Shown one piece after another: positions 44,056 through 53,427 of a stretch of DNA of 64,000 nt. How positions within the stretch are numbered: position 1 is the first letter of the stretch; each line of letters opens with the position of its first letter. This stretch comes from Vibrio splendidus (GTDB lineage: Bacteria > Pseudomonadota > Gammaproteobacteria > Enterobacterales > Vibrionaceae). Where the stretch lies: contig NZ_CP031055.1 of assembly GCF_003345295.1 (NCBI RefSeq), forward strand, positions 2,604,001 through 2,668,000. Direction: 5' to 3'. Both the position numbers and the translations under genes were made by a program. Under the pieces are notes generated by a model. It saw nothing but the letters and a program-made list of their open reading frames with translations. It was not told where the DNA came from and searched no databases.

Positions 44056-45483
44056 TTACTTCTTCTTTTTTACTGCTTTTTTGTTTGGAAGGTCAGTGAT
44101 TGAACCTTCGAATACTTCCGCAGCTAGACCAACAGACTCGTGTAGAGTTGGGTGAGCGTGGATAGTCAGTGCGATATCTTCTGCATCACAACCCATTTCG
44201 ATTGCTAGGCCGATTTCGCCAAGAAGTTCACCACCGTTAGTACCAACAACAGCACCACCGATTACGCGATGAGTATCTTTATCGAAGATCATCTTAGTCA
44301 TACCGTCAGCACAGTCTGAAGCGATTGCACGACCAGAAGCAGCCCAAGGGAAAGTAGCAACTTCGTAGTTCAGGCCTTCCGCTTTCGCTTCTTTCTCAGT
44401 CTTACCTACCCAAGCAACTTCTGGCTCAGTGTACGCAATTGATGGGATTACTTTAGGATCGAAGTAGTGCTTCTTACCAGAGATAACTTCAGCAGCTACG
44501 TGACCTTCATGCACACCTTTGTGAGCAAGCATTGGTTGACCAACAACGTCACCGATCGCGTGGATGTGAGGAACGTTAGTACGCATTTGCTTATCAACAT
44601 TGATGAAACCACGCTCATCAACTTCGATACCCGCTTTTTCAGCGTCGATAAGTGCACCGTTTGGAACACGACCGATAGCAACAAGAACAGCATCGTAGCG
44701 CTCAGCTTCAGCTGGTGCTTTTTTGCCTTCCATTGAAACGTAGATACCGTCTTCTTTCGCTTCAACAGCAGTCACTTTAGTTTCAAGCATTAGCTTGAAC
44801 TTGTTCTTGATGCGTTTAGTGAAGACTTTAACGATGTCTTTATCCGCAGCAGGGATAACTTGATCGAACATCTCAACAACTTCAACTTTAGAACCTAGAG
44901 AGTGATAAACCGTACCCATCTCAAGACCGATGATACCGCCGCCCATGATAAGCAGTTTTTCTGGTACTTCGTTTAGTTCTAGTGCATCCGTAGAATCCCA
45001 AATACGTGGGTCTTCATGTGGGATGAACGGAAGTTTGATTGGGCGAGAACCCGCTGCAATGATTGCATTATCAAAGTTAATTGTTGTCGTTTCTTCGCCA
45101 ACAACTTCGATGCTGTTAGGACCAGTAAACTTACCGAAACCGTTAACAACAGTAACATTACGCATCTTAGCCATACCGCCAAGACCGCCAGTCAGTTGAT
45201 CAACTACTTTGTCTTTCCAGATACGAACTTTGTTGATGTCCGTTTGTGGCTCGCCGAATACAACGCCGTGCTCTGCCATCGCTTTTGCTTCTTCAATTAC
45301 TTTAGATACGTGAAGAAGTGCTTTTGATGGAATACAACCAACGTTTAGACATACACCACCAAGAGTGCTGTAACGTTCAACTAGTACTGTTTCTAGACCT
45401 AAATCCGCACAACGGAATGCCGCTGAGTAGCCAGCAGGACCTGAACCAAGTACAACAACTTGGGCTTTAATTTCTTTGCTCAT
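44056..45483 (-). CDS. lpd: Dihydrolipoamide dehydrogenase (E3)
   Basis: A 475-residue FAD flavoprotein. The FAD loop is GSGPAGYSAAF at the N-terminus and the redox cysteines are in GGVCLNVGCIPSKALL. The NAD domain has GGGIIGLEMG and the active-site His is in HAHPTLHE. It reoxidises the lipoyl groups of the pyruvate and 2-oxoglutarate dehydrogenase complexes. A 242-base gap with a hairpin separates it from aceF, so lpd probably also has its own promoter, as in E. coli, matching its use by more than one complex. Confidence 0.96.
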   Translation of the reverse strand: MSKEIKAQVVVLGSGPAGYSAAFRCADLGLETVLVERYSTLGGVCLNVGCIPSKALLHVSKVIEEAKAMAEHGVVFGEPQTDINKVRIWKDKVVDQLTGGLGGMAKMRNVTVVNGFGKFTGPNSIEVVGEETTTINFDNAIIAAGSRPIKLPFIPHEDPRIWDSTDALELNEVPEKLLIMGGGIIGLEMGTVYHSLGSKVEVVEMFDQVIPAADKDIVKVFTKRIKNKFKLMLETKVTAVEAKEDGIYVSMEGKKAPAEAERYDAVLVAIGRVPNGALIDAEKAGIEVDERGFINVDKQMRTNVPHIHAIGDVVGQPMLAHKGVHEGHVAAEVISGKKHYFDPKVIPSIAYTEPEVAWVGKTEKEAKAEGLNYEVATFPWAASGRAIASDCADGMTKMIFDKDTHRVIGGAVVGTNGGELLGEIGLAIEMGCDAEDIALTIHAHPTLHESVGLAAEVFEGSITDLPNKKAVKKKK

Positions 45484-45684
45484 TGTGACCTCTTGTAGTC
45501 ATTATCCCTAACAGGCTGAGTAGATGTTCTTAAAATTATTGGGCTTTCAAACAGGAAACATTTTACAGAGATGTTAACAGTGTGAAAGTAGCTTTAAGTT
45601 AGCCTGTGAGCTAGACAACAATTCCCCCGCAGTTTATGAGAAATGCCGGAAACTGTTCTCTAAAAATAGTCTTTATATAAAGAA

Positions 45685-45710
45685 TTAAGGTGACCCGAAA
45701 GTCACCTTAA
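45685..45710 (-). repeat. Hairpin between aceF and lpd
   Basis: TTAAGGTGAC pairs perfectly with GTCACCTTAA around a six-base loop, 15 bases after the aceF stop. The - strand continues TTCTTTATATA, only moderately T-rich. It may be a partial terminator that reduces read-through into lpd. Confidence 0.6.
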
Positions 45711-45725
45711 TAATTACTTTCTCAA

Positions 45726-47603
45726 TTACAGTACTAGACGACGAATGTCAGATAGTGCGCTGTTTAGGAAAGTAATGAAGCGTGCACCTTCAGCACCATC
45801 GATCACGCGGTGATCGTATGATAGAGACAGTGGAAGCTGTAGACGTGGTTGGAACTCTTTACCATTCCAAACTGGCTTAATCTCAGACTTAGATACACCT
45901 AGGATACCTACTTCTGGCGCATTTACGATTGGTGTAAATGCAGTACCGCCAATACCACCAAGGCTAGAGATTGTGAAACAACCGCCTTGCATGTCTGCCG
46001 CTGTTAGCTTACCAGAACGAGCTTTCTTAGAAACAACCATTAGTTCTTCAGATAGCTCGTAAATACCTTTCTTGTTCACGTCTTTGAAAACAGGAACAAC
46101 TAGGCCGTTTGGTGTATCAACTGCGATACCCACGTTTACGTACTTCTTAAGAATGATGCTTTCGCCATCGTCAGAAAGAGACGAGTTGAATGCAGGGAAT
46201 GCTTCTAGCGCTTTAGCAACAGCTTTCATGATGAACACAAGTGGAGTGATCTTCATGCCAGTGTCTTTCTTCGCTTCGATTGCGTTCTGTTCTTTACGGA
46301 ATGCTTCTAGCTCAGTGATGTCTGCGTTGTCCCACTGTGTAACGTGCGGGATCATTACCCAGTTACGGTGCAGGTTAGCGCCAGAGATCTTCTTAATCTT
46401 AGAAAGCTTCTGAACTTCAGTTTCGCCGAACTTGCTGAAGTCAACTTTTGGCCATGGTAGTAGACCAAGAGCAGAACCGTCGCCGCCTTTGCCAGATGCC
46501 GCAGCACCAGACTCTAGACGCTTAAGTGCATCTTTAACGTAAGACTGAACGTCTTCTTTAAGGATACGGCTCTTACGACCAGTACCTTTAACCTTAGAAA
46601 GGTTAACGCCAAATTCGCGAGCAAGACGACGAACAACTGGAGAAGCGTGCGCGTAGTCACCGTTCTCTTGGAAGTCGCCAGCTGCTGGAGCTACTGCTTT
46701 AGGTGCAGGTGCTGCTGCCGGAGCTGCTGCTTGTGCTGGAGCCGCTACTGCTACTGGAGCTGCGCCTTCAACAACGAAAGTCATGATTGAAGAGCCTGTT
46801 GACACTTTGTCACCAGCTGCAATCTTGATCTCTTTTACTGTACCAGCGAATGGTGCAGGCACTTCCATTGAAGCTTTGTCGCCTTCAACAGTAATTAGAG
46901 ATTGCTCTTCTTCTACTGTATCGCCAACCGCTACCATGATTTCAGTAACTTCTACTTCGTCGCCACCGATATCAGGAACGTTTACTTCTTTCTCAGCAGA
47001 TGCTGCTGGAGCAGCTGCAACTGGTGCCGCCGCTGGAGCAGGAGCTGCTGCAACTGGTGCGCCAGAACCTGCCACTTCAAATACCATTACTAGAGAACCA
47101 GTAGATACTGAATCACCAGAAGCGATCTTGATTTCTTTAACGATACCAGCGAATGGTGCAGGTACTTCCATTGAAGCCTTGTCACCTTCAACAGTAAGAA
47201 GAGATTGCTCTTCTTCTACTGCGTCACCGATAGCTACCATGATTTCAGTTACTTCAACTTCATCACCGCCGATATCAGGAACGTGAACTTCTTTAAGCTC
47301 AGCTGCTGCAGGAGCAGCTGCAACTGGTGCCGCCGCTTCAACTGCTGGAGCAGCCGGTGCTGCTGCAGCACCTTCCGCTTCGAAGATCATGATAAGAGAA
47401 CCAGTAGAAACAGAATCACCTTCTGAAATCTTGATTTCTTTAACGATACCCGCTTGAGACGCAGGAACTTCCATTGAAGCTTTGTCGCCTTCAACAGTGA
47501 TCAGTGACTGCTCTTCTTCAACCTTGTCGCCAACGTTTACAAGAATCTCAGTTACTTCAACCTCGTCAGCACCGATGTCTGGTACATTAATTTCGATTGT
47601 CAT
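45726..47603 (-). CDS. aceF: Pyruvate dehydrogenase dihydrolipoyl transacetylase (E2)
   Basis: A 625-residue E2 with three N-terminal lipoyl domains, each with GDKASMEVP around the lipoylated lysine. Ala/Pro-rich linkers join them, followed by the peripheral-subunit-binding domain (ASPVVRRLAREFGVNLSKVKGTG) and the catalytic core ending DHRVIDGAEGARF. Three lipoyl domains is the enteric/Vibrio number. The DNA of the three domains is so alike that it looks like a tandem repeat. It forms the core to which E1 and E3 bind. It lies 26 bases after aceE. Confidence 0.96.
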   Translation of the reverse strand: MTIEINVPDIGADEVEVTEILVNVGDKVEEEQSLITVEGDKASMEVPASQAGIVKEIKISEGDSVSTGSLIMIFEAEGAAAAPAAPAVEAAAPVAAAPAAAELKEVHVPDIGGDEVEVTEIMVAIGDAVEEEQSLLTVEGDKASMEVPAPFAGIVKEIKIASGDSVSTGSLVMVFEVAGSGAPVAAAPAPAAAPVAAAPAASAEKEVNVPDIGGDEVEVTEIMVAVGDTVEEEQSLITVEGDKASMEVPAPFAGTVKEIKIAAGDKVSTGSSIMTFVVEGAAPVAVAAPAQAAAPAAAPAPKAVAPAAGDFQENGDYAHASPVVRRLAREFGVNLSKVKGTGRKSRILKEDVQSYVKDALKRLESGAAASGKGGDGSALGLLPWPKVDFSKFGETEVQKLSKIKKISGANLHRNWVMIPHVTQWDNADITELEAFRKEQNAIEAKKDTGMKITPLVFIMKAVAKALEAFPAFNSSLSDDGESIILKKYVNVGIAVDTPNGLVVPVFKDVNKKGIYELSEELMVVSKKARSGKLTAADMQGGCFTISSLGGIGGTAFTPIVNAPEVGILGVSKSEIKPVWNGKEFQPRLQLPLSLSYDHRVIDGAEGARFITFLNSALSDIRRLVL

Positions 47604-47629
47604 TGTATTTACCTACCTTAATGCCAGTC

Positions 47630-50293
47630 TTATGCGTATTGCGGGTTAGTTTTTTCAGTGTCGATATCGAACTTAGCAATTGCTTGTGCAACTACAGACT
47701 TCTCGATATCACCACGTTTAGCCAGTTCAGTTAGAGCTGCAACTACGATGTAGCCAGCGTTAACTTCGAAGTGACGACGTAGGTTTGCACGGCTGTCAGA
47801 GCGGCCGAAACCATCTGTACCAAGTACTTTGTAAGACTCAGTTGGCATGTACGCACGTACTTGCTCAGCGTAGTTCTTCATGTAGTCAGTCACTGCGATT
47901 GCAGGTTCTTTACCAAGAACAGTCGTGATGTACGGTACTTTCTCTTCAGCTTCTGGGTGAAGCATGTTGTCACGCTCTACCGCTTGGCCGTCACGAGTTA
48001 GTTCGTTGAACGACGTTACAGAGAATACGTCAGAGGCTACGCCGTACTCTTCGCTTAGAATTTCAGCCGCTTTACGCGCTTCGTTCATGATAGTACCAGA
48101 GCTCATTAGTTGAACTTTGCCCTTAGCACCAGCGTGAGATTCAAGCTTGTAGATACCCTTACGAATGCCTTCTTCAGCGCCTTCTGGCATTGCTGGCATT
48201 GCGTAGTTCTCGTTCATTACTGTTAGGTAGTAGTAAACGTTCTCTTGGTTCTCACCGTACATGCGACGGATACCGTCTTGCATGATAACCGCTAGCTCGT
48301 AAGCAAACGTTGGGTCGTAAGAGATACAGTTAGGGATCGTGTTCGCTTGAATGTGCGAGTGACCATCTTCGTGCTGTAGACCTTCACCATTCAGTGTTGT
48401 ACGACCTGCAGTAGCACCTAGTAGGAAGCCACGAGCTTGTTGGTCGCCTGCTAACCAAGCCATGTCGCCAATACGTTGGAAACCGAACATTGAGTAGTAG
48501 ATGTAGAACGGGATCATCGGTAGATCGTTTGTGCTGTATGAAGTTGCTGCAGCAACCCATGAAGCCATAGAACCTAGTTCGTTGATACCTTCTTGAAGAA
48601 CTTGACCAGACGTTGCTTCTTTGTAGTAAGAAACGATGCCTTTATCTTCAGGTGTGTATTCTTGACCGTGTGGGTTGTAGATACCAACCTGACGGAATAG
48701 ACCTTCCATACCGAATGTACGAGCTTCATCACAGATGATAGGAACAATGTTCTTACCAATGTTCTTATCTTTAAGAAGGATGTTTAGCGTACGTACATAA
48801 GCCATAGTTGTAGAGATATCACGCTTCTGCTCACCTAGTAGAGGAGCGAATGCGTCTAGCTCAGGAACCTTGAACTCTTGAGTAAACTTAGGAAGACGTG
48901 CAGGCGTGTAACCGTGAAGAGCGTTACGACGAGCGTGCATGTATTCGTACTCAGGCGTACCTTCTTCTAGTTTCAGGTAAGGAAGCTCTGTGATTTTCTC
49001 ATCAGAAAGAATGTCTTCTAGACCTAGACGATCACGTAGGTGTTGAACATGAGTCATGTCCATTTTCTTAACACCGTGTGCAATGTTCTTACCTTCAGCT
49101 GCATCACCCATGCCGTAACCTTTAACAGTCTTAGCTAGGATTACAGTTGGCTTACCGTTTGTCTCTTTTGCATTGTTGAATGCAGCAAACAGTTTAGAAG
49201 AATCGTGGCCACCACGCTTAAGAGCGAAGATTTCGTCATCAGTCATGTCTGCAACTAGTGCAGCTGTTTCTGGGTACTTACCAAAGAAGTGCTCACGTAC
49301 GTATGCGCCATCTTTAGATTTGAATGTCTGGTAGTCACCATCGATAGTTTCATTCATCAGTTGAAGAAGCTTACCTGTCGTGTCTTTAGCCAGTAGTGAA
49401 TCCCAGTTGCTACCCCAGATAACTTTAACAACGTTCCAACCTGCGCCTTTAAATAGGCCTTCAAGTTCTTGGATGATGCTACCGTTACCCATTACAGGGC
49501 CGTCTAGACGCTGTAGGTTACAGTTGATTAGGAAACATAGGTTGTCTAGCTTCTCACGCGCAGCGAAAGAGATAGCACCACGTGATTCTGGCTCATCCAT
49601 CTCACCGTCACCTAGGAACGCGTATACGCGTTGCGCTGACGTTTCTTTCAGGCCACGGCCATCAAGGTACTTAAGGAAGCGCGCTTGGTAGATCGCAGAG
49701 ATCGGACCAAGACCCATAGATACAGTAGGGAACTGCCAGAACTCAGGCATCAGTTTCGGGTGCGGGTAAGAAGGGATACCTTTACCATCAACTTCTTGAC
49801 GGAAGTTATCTAGCTGTTCTTCAGTTAGACGACCTTCAACGAATGCACGAGAGTAGATACCTGGAGAGATGTGACCTTGGTAGTAAACTAGATCGCCACC
49901 GTCCGTCTCATTTGGAGCACGGAAGAAGTGGTTGAAACATACTTCGTAGAACGCTGCAGCTGACTGGTAAGAAGCCATGTGACCACCAAGGTCTAGGTCT
50001 TTCTTAGAAGCACGCAATACAATCATGATTGCGTTCCAGCGAATAATCGAACGAATACGACGCTCAAGAGTTACGTCACCAGGGTAAGCTGGCTCTTGTG
50101 CTGCTGGAATTGTGTTGATGTAGTTTGTGTTGATGCCTGTAGCCATATCAACACCATCTAAACGCGCTTTATCTAGAACTTGTTCTAGTAAATACTGTGC
50201 ACGTTCTACACCTTCTTCACGTACTACTGACTCAAGAGCTTCTAACCAATCTTGAGTTTCCAGAGCATCAACGTCATGCTTCATGTCAGACAT
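47630..50293 (-). CDS. aceE: Pyruvate dehydrogenase E1 component
   Basis: An 887-residue homodimeric E1. The thiamine-diphosphate motif is GDGEMDEPESRGAISFAAREKLDNLCFLINCN. It decarboxylates pyruvate and acetylates the lipoyl groups of AceF. It sits between pdhR (62 bases upstream) and aceF (26 bases downstream) in one operon. The start MSDMKHDVDALETQDWLEAL matches the family N-terminus and has AAGGA upstream. No disruption seen. Confidence 0.96.
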   Translation of the reverse strand: MSDMKHDVDALETQDWLEALESVVREEGVERAQYLLEQVLDKARLDGVDMATGINTNYINTIPAAQEPAYPGDVTLERRIRSIIRWNAIMIVLRASKKDLDLGGHMASYQSAAAFYEVCFNHFFRAPNETDGGDLVYYQGHISPGIYSRAFVEGRLTEEQLDNFRQEVDGKGIPSYPHPKLMPEFWQFPTVSMGLGPISAIYQARFLKYLDGRGLKETSAQRVYAFLGDGEMDEPESRGAISFAAREKLDNLCFLINCNLQRLDGPVMGNGSIIQELEGLFKGAGWNVVKVIWGSNWDSLLAKDTTGKLLQLMNETIDGDYQTFKSKDGAYVREHFFGKYPETAALVADMTDDEIFALKRGGHDSSKLFAAFNNAKETNGKPTVILAKTVKGYGMGDAAEGKNIAHGVKKMDMTHVQHLRDRLGLEDILSDEKITELPYLKLEEGTPEYEYMHARRNALHGYTPARLPKFTQEFKVPELDAFAPLLGEQKRDISTTMAYVRTLNILLKDKNIGKNIVPIICDEARTFGMEGLFRQVGIYNPHGQEYTPEDKGIVSYYKEATSGQVLQEGINELGSMASWVAAATSYSTNDLPMIPFYIYYSMFGFQRIGDMAWLAGDQQARGFLLGATAGRTTLNGEGLQHEDGHSHIQANTIPNCISYDPTFAYELAVIMQDGIRRMYGENQENVYYYLTVMNENYAMPAMPEGAEEGIRKGIYKLESHAGAKGKVQLMSSGTIMNEARKAAEILSEEYGVASDVFSVTSFNELTRDGQAVERDNMLHPEAEEKVPYITTVLGKEPAIAVTDYMKNYAEQVRAYMPTESYKVLGTDGFGRSDSRANLRRHFEVNAGYIVVAALTELAKRGDIEKSVVAQAIAKFDIDTEKTNPQYA

Positions 50294-50355
50294 GGCGATC
50301 TATCCTTTTTGTTAGTTGGATTCTACTAAACACGTAAAAAGCCGAAGTATTACGG

Positions 50356-51117
50356 CTATTTACCCTGTTGAATTCGACGTAAAGAACGTTCGCGGCGCGA
50401 TTCTTCTTTGGTCAAATCCAGCAATGTTTCTTCGATGTAAGCTAAATGAGAATGTGACATTTCACGTGCCTGTTCTGGCTGCCCTGAAACGATCGCATCT
50501 ACAATGTTAGCTCGATGTATACTCACTTTCTCCACAACGTCTTTACGACGATGCAACAGCTTTAAATTTTCTAAGACGTTTTGTTCGAGTAACGGAGCCA
50601 AACTACGAACAATGTGCAATAACACCACATTGTGCGCTGCCTCTGTTAAAGCAATAAGAAAAGCCATCACCGCTGCAGATTCGGCTTCAATATCACCTTT
50701 ATCTTGCGCACCATGAATCTTATCTTGGCATGCTTGAATTCGAGCAAAGTCTTCATCAGTACCACGCAATGCCGCGAAGTAAGCCGAAATCCCTTCCATC
50801 GCATGACGCGATTCCAACAAGTCTAGTTGGGTTTCAGAATGGGACGACAACAAATTAAGCAAAGGATCTGAAAAGCTTTTCCAGATATTTTCGCTAACAA
50901 ACGTACCTCCACCTTGACGGCGAGTAAGCAAGCGTTTTGCTTCTAAACGTTGTATCGCTTCTCGGATTGAAGGACGAGACACATCGAACTGTTTCGCTAG
51001 TTCGCGCTCAGGCGGCAACTGCTGCCCTGGAGCCAGTGTTCCTTCCACTATCAACCTTTCTAACTCTTGTTCGATAACGTCCGAGAGTTTTGGCTGACGA
51101 ATCCTTTGATAAGCCAT
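50356..51117 (-). CDS. pdhR: Pyruvate dehydrogenase complex repressor
   Basis: A 253-residue GntR/FadR-family regulator. The N-terminal winged helix is PPERELAKQFDVSRPSIREAIQRLEAKRLLTRRQGGGTF and the C-terminal FCD domain (about 95-240) binds pyruvate in E. coli PdhR. The start MAYQRIRQPKLSDVI is chosen at 51117 because it matches the E. coli protein; an in-frame upstream start at 51162 is not supported and would overlap a PdhR box. It represses the operon when pyruvate is low. Two PdhR-box-like sites lie 32-46 and 169-183 bases upstream. Confidence 0.95.
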   Translation of the reverse strand: MAYQRIRQPKLSDVIEQELERLIVEGTLAPGQQLPPERELAKQFDVSRPSIREAIQRLEAKRLLTRRQGGGTFVSENIWKSFSDPLLNLLSSHSETQLDLLESRHAMEGISAYFAALRGTDEDFARIQACQDKIHGAQDKGDIEAESAAVMAFLIALTEAAHNVVLLHIVRSLAPLLEQNVLENLKLLHRRKDVVEKVSIHRANIVDAIVSGQPEQAREMSHSHLAYIEETLLDLTKEESRRERSLRRIQQGK

Positions 51118-51148
51118 AGTTTGTTGTTCTTCTTTTTCTTCGCTGACA

Positions 51149-51163
51149 ATTGGTAATACCAAT
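51149..51163. promoter_or_regulatory. PdhR box upstream of pdhR
   Basis: ATTGGTAATACCAAT fits the PdhR consensus ATTGGT-N3-ACCAAT exactly, with flanking A and T extending the dyad to 17 bases. It lies 32 bases before the pdhR start and indicates autoregulation of the operon. Confidence 0.88.
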
Positions 51164-51285
51164 TTTAAGTTGGGCAGAAATTAACATAATTAAAACGCCA
51201 CTGTCCAGTGCAAAATTGACCTGCATCATAGAACACAGCATGAATTAACCATGATTTAACAAATGAAATTTAAAACAGCAACTAA

Positions 51286-51300
51286 ATTGGTCTTACCATT
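51286..51300. promoter_or_regulatory. Second PdhR box-like site
   Basis: ATTGGTCTTACCATT matches ATTGGT-N3-ACCAAT at all but one fixed position. It is 137 bases upstream of the first box, centre to centre. Confidence 0.6.
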
Positions 51301-51597
51301 TACAGGGGTAATACTTTTGGGGAGGTTTCGTGCTAGAAAGTTTCAGGATAAAAATGAATTGTTTCAGAAAGATTAGTGCCACTTGTTTAAAAATCAAACC
51401 AAGCGCACATTTAGGATGGAAATTCTGTTCATAAGTTTTAATAAATTAGCGTTTGATAAGCTCGTCACACTCTCGATTTATTGATGCTCTCCTCTCCACC
51501 ACTTTCTTTACATAGCAACAACAAAAATTCACAAGTCATTATGCCAGGCGTTGACTATTCAGCGCCTAACAGCAGTAAGGCTATCTAAAGTTGAGGC

Positions 51598-52146
51598 TTA
51601 GCCCTTGAGCTTTTCTTTAAATTTCTGCCAGTCGAAAACCAAGCCAGGATCGGTTTTGCGCAGAGGCGCAATATATTGGTGGCCTGTGATTCGTTCAGTG
51701 GTAATTTGAGGGAAACTCGATACCAGTGTTTCCGTTAATTGGGTAAGCGCTTGATACTGCTGCTCGGTGTAAGCCACAAAGTCACTACCTTCCAGTTCAA
51801 TACCAATCGAGTAATCATTACACCTTTCACGGCCGGCAAAGCTGGACTGGCCAGCGTGCCAAGCTCTATCAAGGAACGAAACAAACTGCACAACCTCACC
51901 ATCACGACGAATCAAGCAGTGTGCAGAAACACCCATTTGGTGAATCACTTGAAAAAACGGGTGTTCTTCTGGGTCAAGTTTGCCCGTAAAAAACTGTTCG
52001 ATGTAAGGCCCACCAAATTTCCCCGGAGGTAAACTAATGTTGTGAACCACCAGCAGAGAGATATCGTCGACGCTAGGTCTAACATCAAAATACGGGGAAG
52101 GAACATGCCGAGCGTTGTCATACCATCCGTTGAAGCTGATCGTCAT
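51598..52146 (-). CDS. ampD: N-acetyl-anhydromuramyl-L-alanine amidase
   Basis: A 182-residue cytoplasmic AmpD if started at MTISFNGWYDNARHV. The zinc ligands include the His of LVVHNISLPP and the late HQYIAPLRKTDPGLVFDW motif. It cleaves anhydromuropeptides during cell-wall recycling and, in many bacteria, keeps AmpR-type beta-lactamase induction off. An in-frame start at 52209 would add 21 residues (MTALWVRSQSYCASRKESETK), which do not look like a signal peptide. It is divergent from nadC, a conserved pairing. Confidence 0.93.
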   Translation of the reverse strand: MTISFNGWYDNARHVPSPYFDVRPSVDDISLLVVHNISLPPGKFGGPYIEQFFTGKLDPEEHPFFQVIHQMGVSAHCLIRRDGEVVQFVSFLDRAWHAGQSSFAGRERCNDYSIGIELEGSDFVAYTEQQYQALTQLTETLVSSFPQITTERITGHQYIAPLRKTDPGLVFDWQKFKEKLKG

Positions 52147-52281
52147 CTTGGTCTCACTTTCTTTTCTGCTAGCACAATAAGATTGTGACCTTACCCATAG
52201 AGCAGTCACGCTAGCCTCTTTAATTTGAAGTTAAGCAAGAGTATCATTCCATTCCCACTCCCTTTCAAGATTAGATTTGCG

Positions 52282-53172
52282 ATGAAAAACACACATAACA
52301 GCCACCAACGCCTTGATTACTTAAAAGAGCAACTGCCTCTCGAGATCACTCGCTCAGTGGCTGAGACCATCAAAGAAGATCTAGGCGGAACGTTAGATCC
52401 AGCGGCTGATATTACGGCAAGTCTAATCCCAGCAGACGCAATCAACAGCGCGACCATCATTACCCGTGAGCACGGTGTGTTCTGTGGTAAAGCTTGGGCT
52501 GATGAAGTGTTTAAGCAATTGGGCGGTGAGGTGACTATCGAGTGGAACGTAGAAGATGGCGACAAGGTTGAACCAAACCAAACGCTTTGTAGCTTAACTG
52601 GCCCAGCACGTGCGCTATTAACCGGTGAGCGTAATGCAATGAACTTCATTCAAACGCTATCTGGCTGTGCGACAACAACAGCGATCTACGCAGATAAAGT
52701 TAAGCACACAGAATGCCGCCTGTTAGACACTCGCAAAACAATTCCTGGCCTTCGCAGCGCACTAAAATACGCTGTCGCTTGTGGTGGCGGTTTCAACCAC
52801 CGTATCGGTGTTTTCGATGCCTACCTAATTAAAGAAAACCACATCATCGCCTGTGGTGGTATTGAAAAAGCTATCTCGACAGCAAAAGAGCTTAACCCGG
52901 GTAAAGCTGTGGAAGTTGAAACGGAAAGCCTAGAAGAGCTAGAGCAAGCGATCAGCGCTGGCGCAGACATCATCATGCTAGACAACTTCACCACAGACAT
53001 GATGCGTGAAGCCGTGAAAATCAACGCTGGCCGCGCAGCATTAGAAAACTCAGGTAACGTCACTCTCGACACTATCGCAGAGTTCGCTGAAACGGGTGTT
53101 GATTACATCTCTGTTGGTGCACTGACTAAGCATCTAAAAGCGATGGACCTATCCATGAGATTTAAAGCGTAA
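52282..53172 (+). CDS. nadC: Nicotinate-nucleotide pyrophosphorylase (carboxylating)
   Basis: A 296-residue QPRTase. Motifs include GERNAMNFIQTLSGCAT and LLDTRKTIPGLR, with the quinolinate-binding Arg and Lys, and VEVETESLEELEQA. It makes nicotinate mononucleotide from quinolinate and PRPP in NAD synthesis. Start ATG 52282 fits the family; the frame also opens at ATG 52225, which would add 19 residues. It is divergent from ampD with 135 bases between them, which must hold both promoters. A terminator follows. Confidence 0.94.
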   Translation: MKNTHNSHQRLDYLKEQLPLEITRSVAETIKEDLGGTLDPAADITASLIPADAINSATIITREHGVFCGKAWADEVFKQLGGEVTIEWNVEDGDKVEPNQTLCSLTGPARALLTGERNAMNFIQTLSGCATTTAIYADKVKHTECRLLDTRKTIPGLRSALKYAVACGGGFNHRIGVFDAYLIKENHIIACGGIEKAISTAKELNPGKAVEVETESLEELEQAISAGADIIMLDNFTTDMMREAVKINAGRAALENSGNVTLDTIAEFAETGVDYISVGALTKHLKAMDLSMRFKA

Positions 53173-53200
53173 TCAACTGAATAATAAATATATTTCCGTC

Positions 53201-53230
53201 AAAGGCATTGTTGATAACAGTGCCTTTTTT
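53201..53230 (+). terminator. Terminator of nadC
   Basis: AAAGGCATTGTT pairs with AACAGTGCCTTT (one G-U) around GAT and is followed by more T. Confidence 0.88.
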
Positions 53231-53427
53231 ATTACCTAAATTATCAATATTTCAATCACTTATTTAAGTTGGTCGCATAATTTTGCGCGCCATATGAAAC
53301 ACCACACTAATAAACACGAAACCACTCGCGGCCAAACCTGAACACCATTCCACTTCCCCATCTCGACTTCTATTCTTTCCATCAACCAGTGCTTGCGCTG
53401 AAACAAACTAAATAATGGAATAGAACA

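Larger units (their letters stand above)
51118..51597. other. 480-base region between ampD and pdhR
   Basis: It contains two PdhR-box-like sites near pdhR and an imperfect hairpin (about 51545-51566, AGGCGTTGA with TCAGCGCCT) near the ampD end. The rest is AT-rich with no open frame of note. Confidence 0.5.

Noticed and set aside
46783..47560. Three long, strongly similar DNA blocks that look like a tandem-repeat array
   Set aside because: They are the three lipoyl domains of AceF, with the lipoylation motif once in each; normal protein architecture explains them.
51118..51162. 15-residue N-terminal extension of PdhR
   Set aside because: It would start within the PdhR box; MAYQRIRQPK matches known PdhR N-termini.
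52225..52281. 19-residue N-terminal extension of NadC
   Set aside because: It does not match the family N-terminus, and the ATG at 52282 gives the expected protein.
53271..53287. Sigma-54 promoter upstream of pilA
   Set aside because: TTGGTCGCATAATTTTGC has GG and GC elements, but 12 bases lie between them instead of 10, so it does not fit.
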